DNA from: Sipunculus nudus
Lineage: Eukaryota > Annelida > Sipuncula > Golfingiida > Sipunculidae
Direction: 5' to 3'
Assembly: GCA_026874595.1 (NCBI GenBank)
Contig: CM049306.1
Coordinates: 10,873,019 to 10,937,018 of the forward strand
Length of the DNA stretch: 64,000 nucleotides
A model generated the notes under the pieces. It was not told the origin of the DNA and searched no databases. It worked only from the letters and a program-made list of their open reading frames with translations. This document shows positions 23,849-34,745 of this stretch, piece by piece. Made by a program: the position numbers and the translations under genes. The first letter of the stretch is position 1; each line of letters opens with the position of its first letter.

Positions 23849-24812
23849 TATGAAAGAGAGAGAGCCGATTGTAGTAGAGAGTTTAAAATCCACGAAAAGT
23901 GGCTTCTAACGGGAACTAGTTACATTTCACATACCGGTATATTAAGTATACATGAAATACAGTGTAGTCTCCTTAAAATATTACGGTATCTGTCAATATT
24001 TCGTTCTAAAACCGATTGCTTAATCTGTTACACAAATGGAAAAAAGCTTGCCCTGGGCGCGATCAACGACGAAAAACAGCGCTCACGCCACCTGGTTGTG
24101 GTACAGCCTAACTTCACAAATCAAGGTTTTTTAAGCTCCTCTGGGTGTTTATACTTTCCTGTTTCTTCTCTTTTTTTTATAATTGACGCGGGTGCTCAAC
24201 CAAGATCTTTCTTTTGGTCACGAGGTCTTGTAATGGTAAACAGACACACCTGGGCTGTATTTACTCACACATAAAACCATTTCAACGTATAAAAATGGTG
24301 AACAGGAAATATTAAGCCCTAAATATTTTTTCATAGATTGAGCGCACGTCCATGCGTGATAGTTTTTTTTTCATTTTATTTTTATTATTTAGTCCAAAAT
24401 GAAAAGTATACGTTCTCCATGAAATGGATTGTGGACTCTTCCGCTACACACATATCATATCAATGGCTGTATATGTATAAAATATTTTTAACGATCCACT
24501 ACACTGTGCGTTATATCATAAATCTAATTTGTAGATCAAAAATGAATATTAGAAACCTGCCCGATTTTTCAAAAAATAATGAAAATTAGGCTATTTGGTA
24601 TATTTTCCTTTTGTTTGCAATTTGGCAATATTTTTTTCTCATTAACATTATGACAGGTTCTCTGTTTAACATTTTACCCTGCCAACAGAATTTAAACACC
24701 TATCTAAAAATGAAAGTTCTGTATATGGCCTGCAGACAACGACATGATACAATTCTTCTTTGATATATTTCAGAAACCTAGACAGAGAAAAAGGATATAA
24801 ACGAATAGCATT

Positions 24813-24815
<3 letters not shown>
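23849..24815. other. No gene recognised
   Basis: A 151-codon + frame (23819-24274) starts inside the MITE and has no domain I know. A second frame (24338-24589) is AT-rich. Neither is supported as a gene. Confidence 0.4.

Positions 24816-24866
<51 letters not shown>
24816..24866. repeat. (TA)n microsatellite
   Basis: About 50 bases of TA dinucleotides. Confidence 0.95.
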
Positions 24867-24868
<2 letters not shown>

Positions 24869-25538
24869 CGTTTCAACGGTGTCCCAGTTGTTTCCAAGGA
24901 GGTGCAGAACATACATTATTAAACAGATATATATTGCTCATGCATATCAGTTGGCCCTTTATGTAGTCTGTGAATCAGATCCATAAGATTTATTATGTCG
25001 TATGGACATTTACCTCTATATCACATGGACCATTACGTTTACATACGCCTCTCCTGCTGCTACCAGTATTACATTTCTGACGATTCTTTCTTGTATGTTG
25101 TATTCGTAATAGCTATATAACAAAAAATACCGACGCATACCGACGTGTCAAATTTTACATTTTGTACACTCTCCTATTTATACAGGAACCCAATTTAATT
25201 GTTTTCATGGGAATTTTCACACGTACCTAGATTGAAAAAAAGAAACCTTGGTCACAGTATCCAGCTTATATTTTTCATGACGAGTGTTTGTGTATGAATG
25301 GTAAATGTCTTATGGATACCAACATAAATATTGATTGTGACAGACTGACCGTGCATCTGTGAGACCTCTAGACTTCCAACAGGTGACCCCATTGTCAAAT
25401 AAAATAAAATTTTAAAGCACGTTATAAGGTTTAAATCAAGTCGCATACTCCTGAAAGAGGATGAAAGGAAGATAAAAGGGAAGGGAGAACCATTCAATGT
25501 GAAACATCACATTTACTATGCTGCAGATGATAACTAAA
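24867..25538. other. No feature recognised
   Basis: Unique DNA of ordinary composition. Confidence 0.4.
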
Positions 25539-25610
25539 CGCTGACGGGCCTCACAAACAGCCCCCTCCAAAAGCCAATTTTTTGAGGGGGTGTTTGTTAG
25601 GCCTTCAGCG
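25539..25610. mobile_element. Short foldback hairpin (MITE-like)
   Basis: The left arm CGCTGACGGGCCTCACAAAC continues AGCCCCCTCCAAAA. The right arm, reverse complemented, reads CGCTGAAGGCCTAACAAACA then CCCCCTCAAAA. The arms pair over about 32 bases with only an 8-base loop. Such a compact GC-rich hairpin stands out in AT-rich DNA. It could be a tiny foldback element or a structured RNA gene. Confidence 0.6.
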
Positions 25611-27284
25611 TCCATGCAGTTCTGGACTAAATATGCTGTAGCCTATCCCAGAGAAGCAGACTTAAATTTATAGCTCGCAGAAAAAATGATAAAAAACATA
25701 GAAACTACATACAACCATAACAAGAAACCTAAGACCAATATTTTGCCGAAAGATCAGCTTTTTAAAAATAAAGCAGATATAGAGCAAACAGAAAATGACA
25801 AAAGTAAGAAAATAAGAAAGAGAAAAAATGCAATCGATGGTTTCTCGGGGAGACTAAGTAAGTCCACCCACAAATGTTTTCCAATCTATGGATGTAAAAA
25901 AAAAATTCTGATTAGCCTGTTTTAATATGGTTACGAAAACATGGATTGGATTGCCTTATATGATTACAAAACCGAACCATAGGTTTTATTGTTTTCATAT
26001 GGTTGTTAAAACCAGGCAGTCCTCTGATAGTAGGGGTATTTGAAATGGCTTGTGAAATGACGAACATTTTCACATGGCTGTGTTTAATTGTTACACTTTC
26101 TTTTATATAACACCCATCAAGAATAAGATGGAAGAATGTTCCAGGAAGACGGCGTCTATTCTGTAACAATGCATGTTCGTGAATCAGAATCTGCAAGAAA
26201 GAAAGGGGTAAAAATAGAAAACCCGGAAGGACAAGAAGATTAAGGGGAAAGAAAAGGAATGGATAAAAAAACCCTTAGCACACCTCGTTAGACATGCAAG
26301 CTTTCACCCGAGATAGGAAATAAGAGAAAATTAACTTAACATAAGCAGGTAAATTAAATGAGTTGTATTATTTATTATATAAACACACAAGTGATATAAA
26401 GACAGTATTCCATATCACTAATACAACCCAGCAGAGTCTGGGAGCGTTGGAAATGTTGATAATGTTCTTCCGACCGACCATAAGTATTATCAGCTCACGC
26501 ATGGACGCTTGATTAAGGTTGCAACCTGCACATCCGTGATAAATTGTTTCTCTTGACTCGGTTTGCCTGAATGACCCACTGATAATGGCAGGTTGCTGTA
26601 GTAATAGTGACTGTGTATTTATTCAGGGCTGCACCAGCCAGTGACCCTGTTTCTGCAGAGCCCCCAAGTCTCGGCGGAACGGGAAAACCAAATCGCAATC
26701 ATCATGGCCGGTGCATTTTATTTATGAATACATTTTTTATTACCTTCAGGCCTCCCCGGGTAGGATCTGTAGTCTCACATAAAGACATGGTGCCTGATTT
26801 TTCAAAAGTCTGTACAGTATATTTTGATTACATATTTATTCGCCGATGTAAAGAAGACCTGGCCCTGAAACAAGTAATTTCGACGGCAGCAGGGGGACAT
26901 TACTGAAATGAAAGTTTTATATCGGATGTCAGAACTTTGAATCTCTGCAAGACCAACTGTAAACAAGATTTTGGTTGTTAATATTTGGTTGATGACTAAT
27001 TTATCGTGATACGAAAATGACGCGTATATTTATTGCATAATAAAATGCCGGTCTCGAAAGTTAAAGTCTGGCCAAGATAACTCGCCATCACAGCTGAATA
27101 TGTTCACTTTCAGTCAGTCTGTATCTATCTCACTGAATGGCTGTCTGTCTTTCTCACAGTCTCTCATGTAAACGAAAGGATAATTCCCCGGCCTTATCCT
27201 TTGTAAAATATTGTGCATATTGTTGGAAAGTGTACTTATTACAATCGTTACAATCCGGGCAACTAAATTATATGAATCAGTAGG
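25611..27284. other. Mostly unique DNA; candidate regulatory block at 26510-26760
   Basis: 25690-25920 is lysine-rich when translated (79 codons) and probably just A-rich. 26510-26760 is GC-balanced and contains GATTAAGG, GATAATGGCAGGTTGCTG and TGACTGTGTATTTATTC; its 99-codon + frame (26607-26906) has no known domain. Confidence 0.35.
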
Positions 27285-27452
27285 CCTATGTCAGCAAAAC
27301 GTATGTCTATATACGTAGAATAATGTCACAAGGCACACTTCATTAGTGCTACATTTTTTCCGAGCAACTAATTATTTTAATATTTAAGCCTATGTTAGCA
27401 GAGCAAAACGTATGTCCATATACGTAAAGTATAATGACACAAGGCTTACTTC
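27285..27452. repeat. Local duplication of a 57-64 bp segment
   Basis: CCTATGTCAGCAAAACGTAT (27285) and CCTATGTTAGCAGAGCAAAA (27389) start two copies that continue through ATACGTA, AATGTCACAAGGC and CTTC. They are separated by about 47 unrelated bases. Confidence 0.75.
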
Positions 27453-29254
27453 TTTGCTGTGTATTTGTTTCAGAATTATTTCAGGTTTGATATTAGATTT
27501 ATGATAACCAGATCCATAATGTTAATAATCAATCGGAATTTCTTGAATATGTACAGCATTGTACCCGAAGAATTTTATTGTGAACAGTTTGCACAATGGA
27601 CAAGAAATAGAAAAAAGCACGCCGCAACACCATAACTCTAGATGGGTTGGAACTTATTTGAGTTGCAAGGCAGATGATGCTTTGGTAAAAACAGTTCCTT
27701 CGATAAACGTGGACAACCTTTAGTGAGTCATCGTAGAACTGCCTCGCACGGTCTAGGTCAACACTTGCCTTGATAAAAACTTATTCTTCAGATGTTTGGT
27801 TATACACCCAGAGCTGTCATATCCAGACCTTGAACTTTTAAAGGCTGAAGGAAACACTCAGCCAAAGTATGAAAAAAGCGTTCAGGATATTAGTACTTTA
27901 GTTAGCTCTTGAATGGCAGAAACGAGAATGCCCCCCTCGGGAAATCAGAAGTAAATTGACGACCTTAAAGAAAAAGGACAGCGAAAAAGTTGTCTTTAGA
28001 ACTGATACCGCAGGCCGTATGCCCGGATCAATTTGGTTACGATAATCAAATACATTCCTTTTAAGAATAGAGAAGTGTAACGTCCCTTTTCATAACTCAG
28101 CAGCAGTCCAGTCTCAGACACACATCAGTGTACATGAACATAAGATTGATTAAAGTTTTAAGTTTTTAATCACAGTTTTGTGATGCTGTTAAAAGATGTA
28201 AATTTATCAGTTTTTATCAATCAGAATATGTTTATTTACTTTACCTTAACCGAAGGTGTTATGAAAAGTACGCGGCACATATCACATAAATAAGAGAAAG
28301 TTAAAAAAAAATTAACATGCAGCACTGAAAAGTACAATTTCTGATAGATTAATTAATTATGATCCAATCAGATCTGGCATTTAGGAGTAACCAACAGGTT
28401 CACATCTATCTGGTTTTGAAACCCCTTTAATTTTAGACTTTTATTTATTTATTTATTTGCAAAGTTCACATTAATCATTATTATAGCAGGCCTTTAATAA
28501 TAAAACCTTTCATTTTTGATATGTTAGTTAGAATAGTCACATTAGTAATTTACATTAGCCTGTTGTATACTGAACTACGGTTATTCATCATTGTTATTAT
28601 CAGTGTAAAAATGAGCATCTTACACACATTCTTAATTAATAACATTTAATTAAGCCATTTAAGAATAACACTTTGTTTGTGTGGTAAGAAGAACCAGTGA
28701 TATCAAGTTTGATCTGATTTTGCCATGAATAACTCTAAAATTACATTGAGTTTGACTTGAAATATTCTTGCATGATTCAATATGGGTCGTTTTAATACCC
28801 ATTATCCAATATAGACTATCCATTATAGTCTGTACAGTGACAGTCTAAAGGCAGAAGCCAATCTGCAAAATGATTAATGACCTTATACTCATCCCGACTT
28901 ATGTACTTCATTATTATTATTATTAATATTTTATCAACATTATTAGAAGAAATTAACGACACTATGCTATATGCCATCGCACTGATTGACTCTATAACTC
29001 AAATGCACGAGTGCGTCCAAGTTTCAGAGTAATATGAAGGCCTCTCTTAGTCTGATGCATGGGCGTCCATACAGGAGAGGGGTATAGAATTACAGACTTT
29101 GGTTTTATTTCTGAGTTTAACATGAAATATTATAAATTTTAACCTAGTAAAGAAATAACCTGTGCGAGAAACAAACTTTTAAAACCTTATTTTTTTAAAC
29201 CTTATACTTTTTTTAATTACATGTGAAATATGTCAAACAGACAATAAAAGGTGT
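27453..29254. other. No gene recognised; small microsatellites
   Basis: AT-rich unique DNA with (TTTA)n at about 28440-28461 and (TTA)n at about 28911-28930. No transposon ends or coding motifs seen. Confidence 0.4.
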
Positions 29255-29435
29255 ATATATATATATGGAGCCCCATTAATTCGAACACCGTTGATCCGAA
29301 ATTGAAAACTCAGAACCGGAATTGTGACCGTAAGTCCGAAATAAGTAATATATATATATATATATTCATAAAAAAGCTGTCTTTAACTTTGATTAGCCTC
29401 CCACTTCACGCCCCCCCTCCCCCCCCCCCCGCCCA
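29255..29435. other. Possible MITE fragment between short (TA)n tracts, then a C-rich run
   Basis: (TA)n at about 29255-29266 and 29347-29364 bracket GGAGCCCCATTAATTCGAAC and CCGAAATTGAAAA, which resemble pogo/Tigger-type termini, but no inverted partner is visible. A CCCCCCCTCCCCCCCCCCCC run follows at about 29410-29431. Confidence 0.3.
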
Positions 29436-31426
29436 CCTACCCTCAAAGGTAAATTGGCGCAACTGGTCTGAAGAAATCGTCATGACCACAAAAGACAGAA
29501 ATTTAGTCTGAACTGACTGTTCTTTGTGATGCTGTAGCTTATGACAAATCATTTTGATACTTTAGGTTATTTTGTGCATGTCATATTAATTTAATGTCCA
29601 ATGAGAACCCATCTAAGAGAGATGAACCGAAAGCAGGCTTGTACTGCATGCTGAAATCACAAAAAAAACTTACCATCTGAAGTTTTCTGTCGATTTTAAG
29701 TATAAATTAACATTTAAAAAGCAAAAAAATAGTGATGTACATTACACTACTGTATGTTGATATATCCTTAAAATAAATGCGGACAAAACTACCAATTAAA
29801 TTCAAGGGAAATATATGGTTATAGATAGAAGTTATTTAAATAGCAATGAAATAAATAATTCTCAAATAGCAAATCGATGCTTTACAAGATTAAATATATA
29901 TAAAAGCACTCAGTCTGTCAAGCCCCTTTTTGATTTTGCCACTTTCTTCTCTTGTGAGGACACATCGCCTTAAAGCTGCGTATGGTCGGATGAAAAGCAA
30001 CCTGGATTCTTCCAATGATACTCGGTGAGAGAAATAATGGAAGTGGGCGACATTCGGGATATGGGATGTGGAAGCTTGGGTGAAAGCCTCGGCTTTAAAG
30101 TACCATTAGAAAGTAACAAATGTCAATAAATTTTCAGCGTAAAGGTCCGGCATGCCGTCAGCACCGGTCGATTCCGGAGGATCAGTCCCACTTGTGAAAT
30201 AAAAGCCACTTTTTATGGGGAATTAAGACGGGAGGTACAGCATATGAGCGCATCCGCCGAAAAATACGATGCCCCGGCACGTTAAATGTTTTTCATTGGA
30301 AGTCAGTGACCTAACAGCTAATTAGCCACAGACACATGTCCCTAGGACTTTCAGAATTTGACCTTATAGTCTTTAAGGTCCGGCAATTCCATGATTTACG
30401 TACCAGGCATTTAAAAAAGAAATGCGTAACATGCCTGTACAAAGCCTTATCGACGCGCCTGAGTAGAGCAAGGAGATATATTTTCTACATTTCGTCAGGA
30501 GATACGTCATTGGGAGCAAGGCATCCCACTTGCAAATGTTATCGTTACATGCCTGTAGGAACAGTAATTTAATATTAGACAGTGGTGTCCCTGGGAGATG
30601 AATTGTGCTTTTTATACGACATGACGTGTAATTTCTGAACCGCTGGCCCGGCGTGATCATAAAGCTGACCAAATAACTTGCATGGAAATGCAGAAGTGTC
30701 CCAAATGACGGATTAAGCAAATATGACATCATTAATATCACTCTCTCGGTCAGGTTATGATTATTTCATTATCTTTCAGGGAGGAAGGTGACTGTTTAAG
30801 TCAGCATCAGGTATGGTGATAACGGTCTGGTGACGTTGGGGCCTCGAGACAGATGTGTTCTAGTCCTCAATGCACTGCTCTTTGGAAGTGTCGGTTAATC
30901 TGTATTTTTTTACTACAATTTCTGGTCTCGCAATGGAGTCTCCCCATCAACGCATTGTATTCCTTCAGTTCTTTTGAATGAAATAAATTTTCAATGCCCG
31001 CACCGTGAAAATATTTGACGGATGAACCTCGGCGGATGACGGATCAACGGATGTTGATATTGTATACATATATATAAAATGTTCGTATATTTGTTTGAAT
31101 AGATTGGGTTCACTGTTGCTTTCATAGGACATGCTGTTTAGGTTCACTTGACTTTTATTTCATATATCGGGCACTTTCATGTGTGATCACGTAGCTGGAT
31201 GTCCGCCATTTTCCTCTAATACGTCTAACATAAGGTATACAAACCATGTCCAAGTGTTAGTACATCTAACTACTGGGTTTCAATTGACTAGAAAGCAAGG
31301 GTTCAAACACCATCATTTCAGTTCATGGCGCGTTCTTGCGTTACACACGTATGAAAGGATATTAAATGGCAATGTTTTCTGATGTAGATTCTAATCTGTA
31401 CGTTGGTGTTACAACATTAAGACATT
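29436..31426. other. Unique DNA; candidate regulatory block at 29930-30340
   Basis: No gene recognised. 29930-30340 is GC-richer than its surroundings and contains TGTCAATAAATTTTCAGCG, AAGTCCGGCATGCCG-like and GGGGAATTAAGACGGGAGG blocks, unlike any repeat here. A 122-codon minus frame (30373-30741) has no known domain. Confidence 0.35.
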
Positions 31427-31496
31427 TACGCTCCCGAGGGAGCGGAAATCTCAAAGAGAGCTACTGATTTAACCGGTACCTGATATGACCTGTTAT

Positions 31497-32059
31497 TAGT
31501 GGTGGGCCGATCATCGAGTTTTATCGAAAGTTAGTCGGTTTGCTGCCACCTTCAAGCGCTCGATTACCAAAGGCAACTATCGATTACATCATAATCATGA
31601 TAATGAGTCTTTGTTCCCATATAACTTCCCTATGTAACTTAGTTTAACATGGTAGATGTGAGGAGGAAGGACGTAATAAACCTCTGTGAACTGGCAGGGA
31701 GCTGCAGAATTAGCGGGGAGTTTTGTAACGAGATGTACATTGCACAATATGGGCGGTATGGCGTTAAAATGCTCCATAAATTATCCGGGTCTATGCAGCA
31801 AGTAGATGTCCTGGATTGTGGTTTAATTCTTGATTATTATAAATAATTAAAATGAAACTTTTAAAAGCATATTTTACCAATAATACGATAATATAAAAAA
31901 AAGGCAATAACTTCTTTTCTTGCGTTTGGTTAAGAAAGTACAGTTTCACAGATAACTGCAGGTTTCTTAATATTTGCCTGAACCGATTATTAATCAATCA
32001 TCGATCGGTTTGCGCAAACCGATGATCGATTATGAAAAAGGAACCGACTCCCATCACTA
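31497..32059. mobile_element. hAT-type non-autonomous element with 8-bp target duplication
   Basis: The ends are TAGTGGTGGG and (reverse complement) TAGTGATGGG, typical of hAT elements. The 8-bp duplication CCTGTTAT flanks it exactly (31489-31496 and 32060-32067). Copy B of repeat R shows the corresponding empty site. GATCATCG-type motifs lie just inside both ends, and the right subterminal region holds the perfect 18-bp palindrome TCGGTTTGCGCAAACCGA (32005-32022). No transposase: frames at 31649-31846 and 31791-31997 have no hAT motif. Confidence 0.85.
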
Positions 32060-32276
32060 CCTGTTATGATAGACTTAGACACCATTTGGCATATCAGTGT
32101 CTGCTGAAAAACATCGTGCGTATGATGTGACTAGCAGCCAACCAAAAGCCAGATAACAAATACTCGACAGGCAACGTGGCTCCGCCAATAGCTGCGCTTC
32201 AAGCGCCACTTTATGACAGTTTCATGGTTACTCTTAGTAAATAGAAGGTCGAATTTTGCTCCTTCTGCGTTCCTGC

Positions 32277-32833
32277 TACGCCCTATAAGCAGCGGCTACG
32301 CTACGCTCAACTATTCGCTACGCTACCCGCTCCATTAAACCGCGGTTGGCGGTCAGTTTTAGCCACCAGGCGGTGCTGTCTCTGTGGAATTTCCCCTGCG
32401 TAATATTTAACCAAACACATTCCAGGTATCACCAGCACAAACGGATGTTCTTCGAGTTACGGGTCACATTACACTGCTGTAGAAAGCGCTTGGTAGCATA
32501 GACTTTTTTTAACCCCCTTTTGAATACACACAATGCAATCGTCAGCTTTCAACATAGTCTGTATACTGACTTGCCTGAGGTTAGTTATCCCCCAAAGTCT
32601 GCATATTTCCCGTATGCTTGCCACCGGCATACCTATGTTTGTTTACAAGCTAAGCCAATCACATTTCTTCTACCAGTTCTGCAGATTTGTTTAAACGCAG
32701 AGCCAATCTGATTTTATTTTATCTAGCGCAAACTAAATGGGTGTTGCCAAACCTGAAAAATCCTGCTATTTCTCACAGCGTGCGAGTGGAAAGGTCAACG
32801 GGCCGGGAAGTCACACGCTGTGTTCAGAGTGTA
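32277..32833. mobile_element. 557-bp insertion with 9-bp target duplication
   Basis: CGTTCCTGC occurs at 32268-32276 and 32834-32842, and copy B has a single CGTTCTCGC at the same point, so the 557 bp between were inserted. A 9-bp duplication fits Mutator-like and some other DNA elements. The ends (TACGCCCTATAAGCAG and, complemented, TACACTCTGAACACAG) match only weakly. The left part repeats GCTACGCT. Confidence 0.65.
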
Positions 32834-32853
32834 CGTTCCTGCATCCTCGACCG

Positions 32854-32854
<1 letters not shown>

Positions 32855-32909
<55 letters not shown>
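32855..32909. repeat. (TA)n microsatellite, left half of an insertion target
   Basis: About 53 bases of TA dinucleotides, interrupted from its right half (37017-37073) by the LTR retrotransposon. Confidence 0.9.
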
Positions 32910-32913
<4 letters not shown>

Positions 32914-33168
32914 CGGAACCTAATATAAACAGATCACGTATGCGTGATGAACACAAATTCTGTAACGGAGATAAAAAAATCAGATTCTGTAACACTAGGC
33001 AGCGTGAAATGTCTAGGGGAATGAATAAAAAAGTCAGTGGTTTTTTGTTAACAAACAACTATAATTTATTCTTAAAACAACCCTAACATTACAATACACT
33101 AAATCAATACAATTATACAGTAAAACAGCGGTATTATAACAAATCAATACAATCACACAGAAAACTAA
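32910..33168 (-). repeat. Truncated 3' LTR
   Basis: About 255 bases that match 36202-36463 of the 5' LTR with few changes, including the poly(A) signal region (TTTATTC on the + strand near 33066). The U3 part, with the promoter, is missing. The outer end reads GTTACGGAACC against TGTTATGGAACC in the 5' LTR. Confidence 0.9.
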
Positions 33169-33992
33169 GGGATTCAGAAATTTCACACAAGAGTTTTTCT
33201 TTAAGCAGTTTCAATGGACCTCGAAAGGAGTGTCAAAAAACTAGTTCAAAGGGATTGAAACCCAAGGACTCTTGAAAAAATCTCTGACAGCAAATAACAA
33301 TAGGTGGATTCCTTCATCCCAGTCTTTCTGTGTGTCATAGCAATAAGTCCTGATCATGTTTATTAATGTCTGGTGAAAACGCTCGAGGGCGCCCTGACTT
33401 TCAGGATGGTATGGCGAAGAGGTGTACTGTTTTATACCTAGCTCAAGCATAACTTGTTGGAATAAGCCAGACATAAAATTAGACCCTTGGTCAGACTGGA
33501 CGGATTTTGGCAATCCAAAAGTTGTAAAAAACTTGGTCAGAGCTTTGACAACACTTTAGGCATTAATTTTTCGCAAGAGTTTGGCCTCCGGTAACCTGGT
33601 AGATGCGCACATAATTGTCAGCAATATTCATGTCCAGATTTTGTTTTGGGCAGTGGTCCAACACAATCAACAATAATACTACTGGATGGCTCCTCGAAAA
33701 CAGGAACAGGCCTAAGTGGGGCCTTAGGAGGATTCTGATTGGGCTTGCCTACCATCTGGCATGTATGGCATGATTTACAATATTGTACAACATCTTTCAT
33801 GAGGTTAGGCCAATAGAAGTGTGTACTAACTTTCTGATAAGTTTTATTTATACCTAAATGGCCAGATAAAGGAGCCTCATGTGTCATGCCAAGAACTTCA
33901 CTGCGAAAGCTTTTGGACATTACTATTTGATGTTTGATGGCCCACTCATCATCAGCGCATACATCAGGTGGTCGCCATTTACGCATAAGCAC
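33169..33992 (-). pseudogene. Retrotransposon integrase, broken
   Basis: The enzyme would insert element cDNA into the genome. The first part (33992-33618) carries the H-H-C-C zinc-binding domain: in its open frame H38, H45, C72 and C75, around GHLGINKTYQK, HFYWP and YCKSCHTCQ. The core follows, with D109 (IIVDCVGPLP), then in the next fragment (33513-33241) D8 (SDQGSNF) and E44 (HPESQGALER), 35 residues apart as in the D,D-35-E family. At least one stop and a frame change separate the fragments. Another frame change and stop follow near 33260-33235; after them the third frame still shows GPLKLLKEK typical of the C-terminal side. The frame then ends inside the LTR. Confidence 0.9.
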
Positions 33993-34078
33993 TCCATTTT
34001 TTCATAGAAACAAACTGGGTTCTGTGACAGTTCATCTTAAGAAACTGCCCTGGGAAACAGACGTGAAATATCAGGGTC

Positions 34079-34745
34079 CTAATGCTGTTCCGCGATAAGT
34101 TCTGACCTTGAGAATGCTGCATCATGTACGGGCGAGTCGCTAGACGAGTCACTAGTGACTCCCAGAGTGTTATTATCTGGACCATTATCCTCATGTGTTT
34201 TTTTCTTGGCCATAGATCTAGTTACAGCACATAAAGGATACAAACCAGGACATTCCTGACTTTCCGGATCAGTGTCCTGATCAAGTGACGGCTTTTCTGT
34301 CACTATTGGTACAGGCTGTACTTTGTCACCTGCAACATCATTGCCTAGTAGCAACTGAATTCCCTTAAAGGGTAAAGGTGGTCATATGCCCACAGTAATA
34401 TTCCCAGAAATAAAATCTGACTTTAAATGGTTACTGTGAAGCGGAACTGAAGTGTGCCTGTCTGAAAACACACCGTTAACAAGTGCATGTGCACCAGTGA
34501 AAGACCTATTAGAAAATGGCAAAGTGTTTGCTAACATGGAAGTCTGGCCTGAACCAGTGTCGCTCAAAATTCTAATATGGGTAGAATCTGAAAAATCACT
34601 TGAGAGTGACACAAAACCATTGTGTATGAATGGCTCAAATAACTCCATTTCAGAGTCATGAGAGGAACCTACTACCTCAACCTCATCAAACAAAGAACTG
34701 ACATTGACAGCGTCAGTCATAAACTCTGAATTTCAGAGTAATCTA
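34079..34745 (-). pseudogene. Retrotransposon aspartic protease and linker, broken
   Basis: The protease would cleave the gag-pol polyprotein. The catalytic DTGS motif (RILSDTGSGQTSM) lies in the frame 34720-34382. The frame resumes after a single in-frame stop (34382-34384) with LLLGNDVAG, the family's C-terminal (I/L)LGND motif. An acidic linker follows, ending SRSELIAEQH at a stop (34079-34081). Beyond it the linker stays open in the same frame to about 34000, then needs a frame change to enter integrase. No reverse transcriptase motif is present between them. Confidence 0.85.

Noticed and set aside
23819-24274. 151-codon + strand open frame as a gene
   Set aside because: It begins inside a MITE and shows no recognisable domain or splice context.
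33992-34079. Deletion of reverse transcriptase between protease and integrase
   Set aside because: The linker continues without a visible junction into the integrase N-terminus, so a protease-integrase gene order is simpler; it is kept open as an alternative in the findings.
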